From positions 124,001 through 188,000 of the forward strand of contig NZ_VFYP01000004.1 of the NCBI RefSeq assembly GCF_006443685.1: DNA of 64,000 bases, given 5' to 3'. The notes under the pieces were generated by a model, which did not search any database, was not told the origin of the DNA, and worked only from the letters and a program-made list of their open reading frames with translations. Position numbers and translations under genes: made by a program. Source of the DNA: Rhizobium glycinendophyticum (GTDB lineage: Bacteria; Pseudomonadota; Alphaproteobacteria; Rhizobiales; Rhizobiaceae). The stretch's first letter is position 1. Each line of letters starts with the position of its first letter. Shown here in pieces: positions 61,757-64,000 of this stretch.

Positions 61757-62728
61757 ATGCTCGGCACCCAAAACCGTTCACTTCCCCGCCTCGTCAGCAA
61801 ACTGCAGAACGCGTTGGGAGATCAACTTTGTATTGCGCTCGAAGACCCCGGTGTCGTTGAGATCATGCTGAACCCTGACGGTCGGCTGTTCATCGAAAGG
61901 CTCGGTCACGGAATGGCCGCAGCAGGAGAGATGACACGGTCTGCGGCAGAAACCGTCATCGGCAGCGTCGCTCATGTTCTGAACTCCGAGGTCGATGATG
62001 ATCGCCCGATCGTTTCAGGCGAACTGCCAATCGGGGGGCACCGCTTTGAAGGACTACTCCCTCCCGTCGTTTCAGGCCCGTCTTTCACCATCCGCCGTCG
62101 AGCGTCGCGCCTCATACCGCTCGACGACTATGTGTCCAGTAATGTGATGACCGCAAAGCATGCCGACGTCATTCGAAGTGCAATTGCTTCGAAGCTCAAT
62201 ATCCTGGTTGCCGGCGGCACGGGATCGGGCAAGACCACGCTGACAAACGCCATCATCGCCGAGATCGTTGCGAGTTCCCCCGATGACCGTTTGGTCATTT
62301 TGGAAGACACCGCTGAGATTCAATGCGCCGCGCACAACGCAGTAAGCCTGCACACCAGCGACGCCGTCGACATGTCGCGTCTCTTGAAAAGCACGATGCG
62401 CTTGAGACCAGATCGGATCATCGTCGGCGAGGTTCGCGACGGCGCAGCACTGACTATGCTCAAGGCCTGGAACACGGGACACCCCGGCGGGGTCGCAACA
62501 ATCCATGCAAACAGCGCACGATCGGCGTTGCAGCGCTTAGAACAGCTAACAGCCGAGGCCAGTCATCAACCGATGCAGGCAGTCATCGGAGATGCGGTCG
62601 ATCTTATCATTTCTATCGAACGAACGGCCAAAGGACGCCAGGTCAATGAGATCCGTCATGTGACCCGCTTTGCCGGGGGGCAGTACCTAACTGAAGCTTA
62701 TGCCGAGGACAGCCGCGATGCAGCTTGA
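61757..62728 (+). CDS. trbB: Conjugal transfer ATPase TrbB
   Basis: A 323-residue VirB11-family ATPase with Walker [10 protein letters not shown] at 153-161, the Asp box [12 protein letters not shown], the Walker B and His box region [30 protein letters not shown]. It drives pilus assembly and DNA transfer by the Trb type IV secretion system. It follows traI by two bases and overlaps trbC. Confidence 0.93.
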   Translation: MLGTQNRSLPRLVSKLQNALGDQLCIALEDPGVVEIMLNPDGRLFIERLGHGMAAAGEMTRSAAETVIGSVAHVLNSEVDDDRPIVSGELPIGGHRFEGLLPPVVSGPSFTIRRRASRLIPLDDYVSSNVMTAKHADVIRSAIASKLNILVAGGTGSGKTTLTNAIIAEIVASSPDDRLVILEDTAEIQCAAHNAVSLHTSDAVDMSRLLKSTMRLRPDRIIVGEVRDGAALTMLKAWNTGHPGGVATIHANSARSALQRLEQLTAEASHQPMQAVIGDAVDLIISIERTAKGRQVNEIRHVTRFAGGQYLTEAYAEDSRDAA

Positions 62729-63095
62729 GAAGTCAGCCCTAACCATTGCGGCTATTGCTATCGCAGCGATCGCCGTTGCATCACCAACTTTTGCCAGTTC
62801 AGGCGGAAGCCTTCCCTGGGAAGGACCACTTGAGCAGATCCAGGAGTCCATCACTGGTCCGGTTGCGGGCTATATCGCACTTGCCGCAGTCGCCATTGCC
62901 GGAGGCATGCTCATCTTCGGTGGTGAGCTCAACGACTTCGCTCGCAGACTGGTCTACGTAGTGCTGGTCGCCGGCATTTTACTTGGCGCAACAACGATTG
63001 TCGGTCTCTTCGGCGCGACAGGCGCCTCGATTGGCGTCACGGCCGAGCAGATTATTGGGCCTGATCAGAGCAGAGAACGGGAGGGGGCGCTATGA
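62718..63095 (+). CDS. trbC: Conjugal transfer pilin TrbC
   Basis: A 125-residue VirB2-like pilin with a long signal sequence (to [14 protein letters not shown]), two hydrophobic helices around [25 protein letters not shown] and a hydrophobic tail. I used ATG 62718 (GAGGA eight bases ahead), as the upstream ATG at 62700 has no Shine-Dalgarno sequence. Confidence 0.88.
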   Translation: MQLEKSALTIAAIAIAAIAVASPTFASSGGSLPWEGPLEQIQESITGPVAGYIALAAVAIAGGMLIFGGELNDFARRLVYVVLVAGILLGATTIVGLFGATGASIGVTAEQIIGPDQSREREGAL

Positions 63096-63376
63096 GCCTT
63101 CACCGCAATCGTATCCATCGTGCGCTGTCCCGACCGAACCTCTTGATGGGTGCCGACCGTGAGCTGGTGTTGATCACTGCGCTTGCGGCCGTGATCCTGA
63201 TCTTCGTGGTGCTGACGGTCTATTCGGCGCTCTTTGGCGTGGCCGTCTGGATCGTCATCCTTGGTCTGCTTCGCATGATGGCCAAATCCGACCCGCTAAT
63301 GCGGCAGGTCTATGCCCGTCACATTTCCTACAAATCCCACTACCGGCCGACGGCCGCACCGTGGCGCAAGTACTAG
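63092..63376 (+). CDS. trbD: Conjugal transfer protein TrbD
   Basis: A 94-residue inner-membrane protein (VirB3-like) with the family start [25 protein letters not shown] and two membrane helices, then [12 protein letters not shown]. It works with TrbE at the inner-membrane platform. Overlaps trbC by four bases. Confidence 0.9.
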   Translation: MSLHRNRIHRALSRPNLLMGADRELVLITALAAVILIFVVLTVYSALFGVAVWIVILGLLRMMAKSDPLMRQVYARHISYKSHYRPTAAPWRKY

Positions 63377-63385
63377 AGCTGTCCA

Positions 63386-64000
63386 ATGGCTGCCCTCAAA
63401 CGTTTCCGCGCGACCGGTCCATCTTTCGCTGATCTTGTTCCCTATGCCGGCCTTGTAGACAACGGCGTACTACTCCTGAAGGACGGCAGCCTCATGGCTG
63501 GCTGGTATTTTGCCGGTCCTGACTCCGAAAGCGCCACCGACCTCGAACGCAACGAGCTGTCCCGACAGATCAATGCAATCCTGTCGCGTCTGGGGACGGG
63601 CTGGATGATCCAGGTCGAAGCCATCCGGGTGCCGACGGTTGAGTATCCCACGCCATATCAGTGCCATTTCCCTGACCCGGTCACACGCGCGATCGATGCC
63701 GAGCGCCGGACCCATTTCAGGCGTGAGCAGGGGCATTTCGAGAGCAAGCATGCGATCATTCTTACCTACCGGCCGCTTGACTCGAAGAAGACCGCGTTCA
63801 CCAAATACATCTACTCGGACGGAGAAAGCCGGAAGAAATCCTATGCGGACACAGTGCTATCAGTGTTTCGAAACGCGATCCGGGAAATTGAACAGTATCT
63901 GGCCAACACCCTCTCGATCACCCGCATGCTGACCCGCGAGGTCCGTGAAAGCGGAGGAGCGCGTCTCGCACGCTACGACGACCTCCTGCAGTTCGTCCGC
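63386..64000 (+). CDS. trbE: Conjugal transfer ATPase TrbE, N-terminal part (runs off the window)
   Basis: ATG at 63386 opens a frame to the right edge (205 codons). The opening AALKRFRATGPSFADLVPYAGLVDNGVLLLKDGSLMAGWYF (residues 2-42) is the TrbE/VirB4 N-terminal region. The Walker motifs lie further along and are not in the window. Confidence 0.9.
   Translation, partial: MAALKRFRATGPSFADLVPYAGLVDNGVLLLKDGSLMAGWYFAGPDSESATDLERNELSRQINAILSRLGTGWMIQVEAIRVPTVEYPTPYQCHFPDPVTRAIDAERRTHFRREQGHFESKHAIILTYRPLDSKKTAFTKYIYSDGESRKKSYADTVLSVFRNAIREIEQYLANTLSITRMLTREVRESGGARLARYDDLLQFVR

Noticed and set aside
1..64000. CRISPR arrays, rRNA, tRNA and prophage
   Set aside because: No regularly spaced repeats, no rRNA or cloverleaf-like sequence and no phage structural genes were noticed; an RNA gene search would be the decisive test.

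Overview
The window looks like a secondary replicon (chromid or large plasmid) of a Rhizobiaceae bacterium in the Rhizobium/Agrobacterium/Allorhizobium range. The evidence is an alphaproteobacterial C-P lyase operon that carries a hexapeptide acyltransferase and a DUF1045 gene, a gene of the plasmid-linked RHE_PE00001 type, two perfect copies of a repABC-type parS palindrome, and a traI-trbBCDE conjugation operon at the right edge. Coding is dense and GC-rich. I saw no rRNA, tRNA or CRISPR array.

Layout. 0-3.4 kb: a divergent methyltransferase fragment and an iron-type FecBCD-like ABC importer. 3.5-7 kb: an OmpA-like lipoprotein-type protein, a YitT membrane protein, an aromatic aminotransferase and its divergent Lrp-type regulator. 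7-12.5 kb: a dppABCDF peptide importer on the minus strand. 13-18 kb: a small membrane protein, a DeoR regulator, a choline-kinase-like protein and a dimethylglycine-dehydrogenase-like flavoprotein. 18-24 kb: a patchy accessory segment with two parS-like palindromes flanking a WGR gene, an SDR, the RHE_PE00001-type protein, a RES/Xre toxin-antitoxin pair, manganese catalase, a Tat-exported HIRAN-like protein and an orphan SdhD. 24-31 kb: a LysR regulator with two helix-turn-helix domains, divergent from a four-enzyme operon (cyclic amidohydrolase, M20 amidohydrolase, DUF917 desulfurase, urocanase paralogue). 31-45 kb: an HPP/CBS transporter, then phosphonate uptake and C-P lyase (phnCDE1E2-DUF1045-phnMN and phnGHIJKL-acyltransferase, with phnF divergent). 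45-56 kb: a gluconate/idonate-type sugar acid regulon with its own LacI regulator, ABC importer and four copies of one palindromic operator. 56-61 kb: a phosphoethanolamine transferase, an IS3-family remnant, a PepSY protein and a truncated serine recombinase. 61-64 kb: traI and the start of trb.

The most interesting system is at 25.5-30.9 kb. The four enzymes match four consecutive steps that would turn (S-methyl-)thiourocanate into glutamate: hydration, desulfuration of a (S-methyl) thiohydantoin, ring opening of hydantoin-propionate and N-carbamoyl-glutamate hydrolysis. It therefore reads as the lower half of an ergothioneine-type degradation pathway that lacks the initial ammonia-lyase-like enzyme and a dedicated transporter. 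Second in interest is the pair of parS sites without any repABC genes nearby, together with a traI-trb operon whose usual divergent neighbour (repABC in Ti-type plasmids) is replaced by a truncated recombinase. Regulatory sites that can be read directly include a Pho box ahead of phnG, four LacI-type operators (core TGTTATCGATAACA), an Lrp-type inverted repeat, and several hairpins placed after solute-binding-protein genes.
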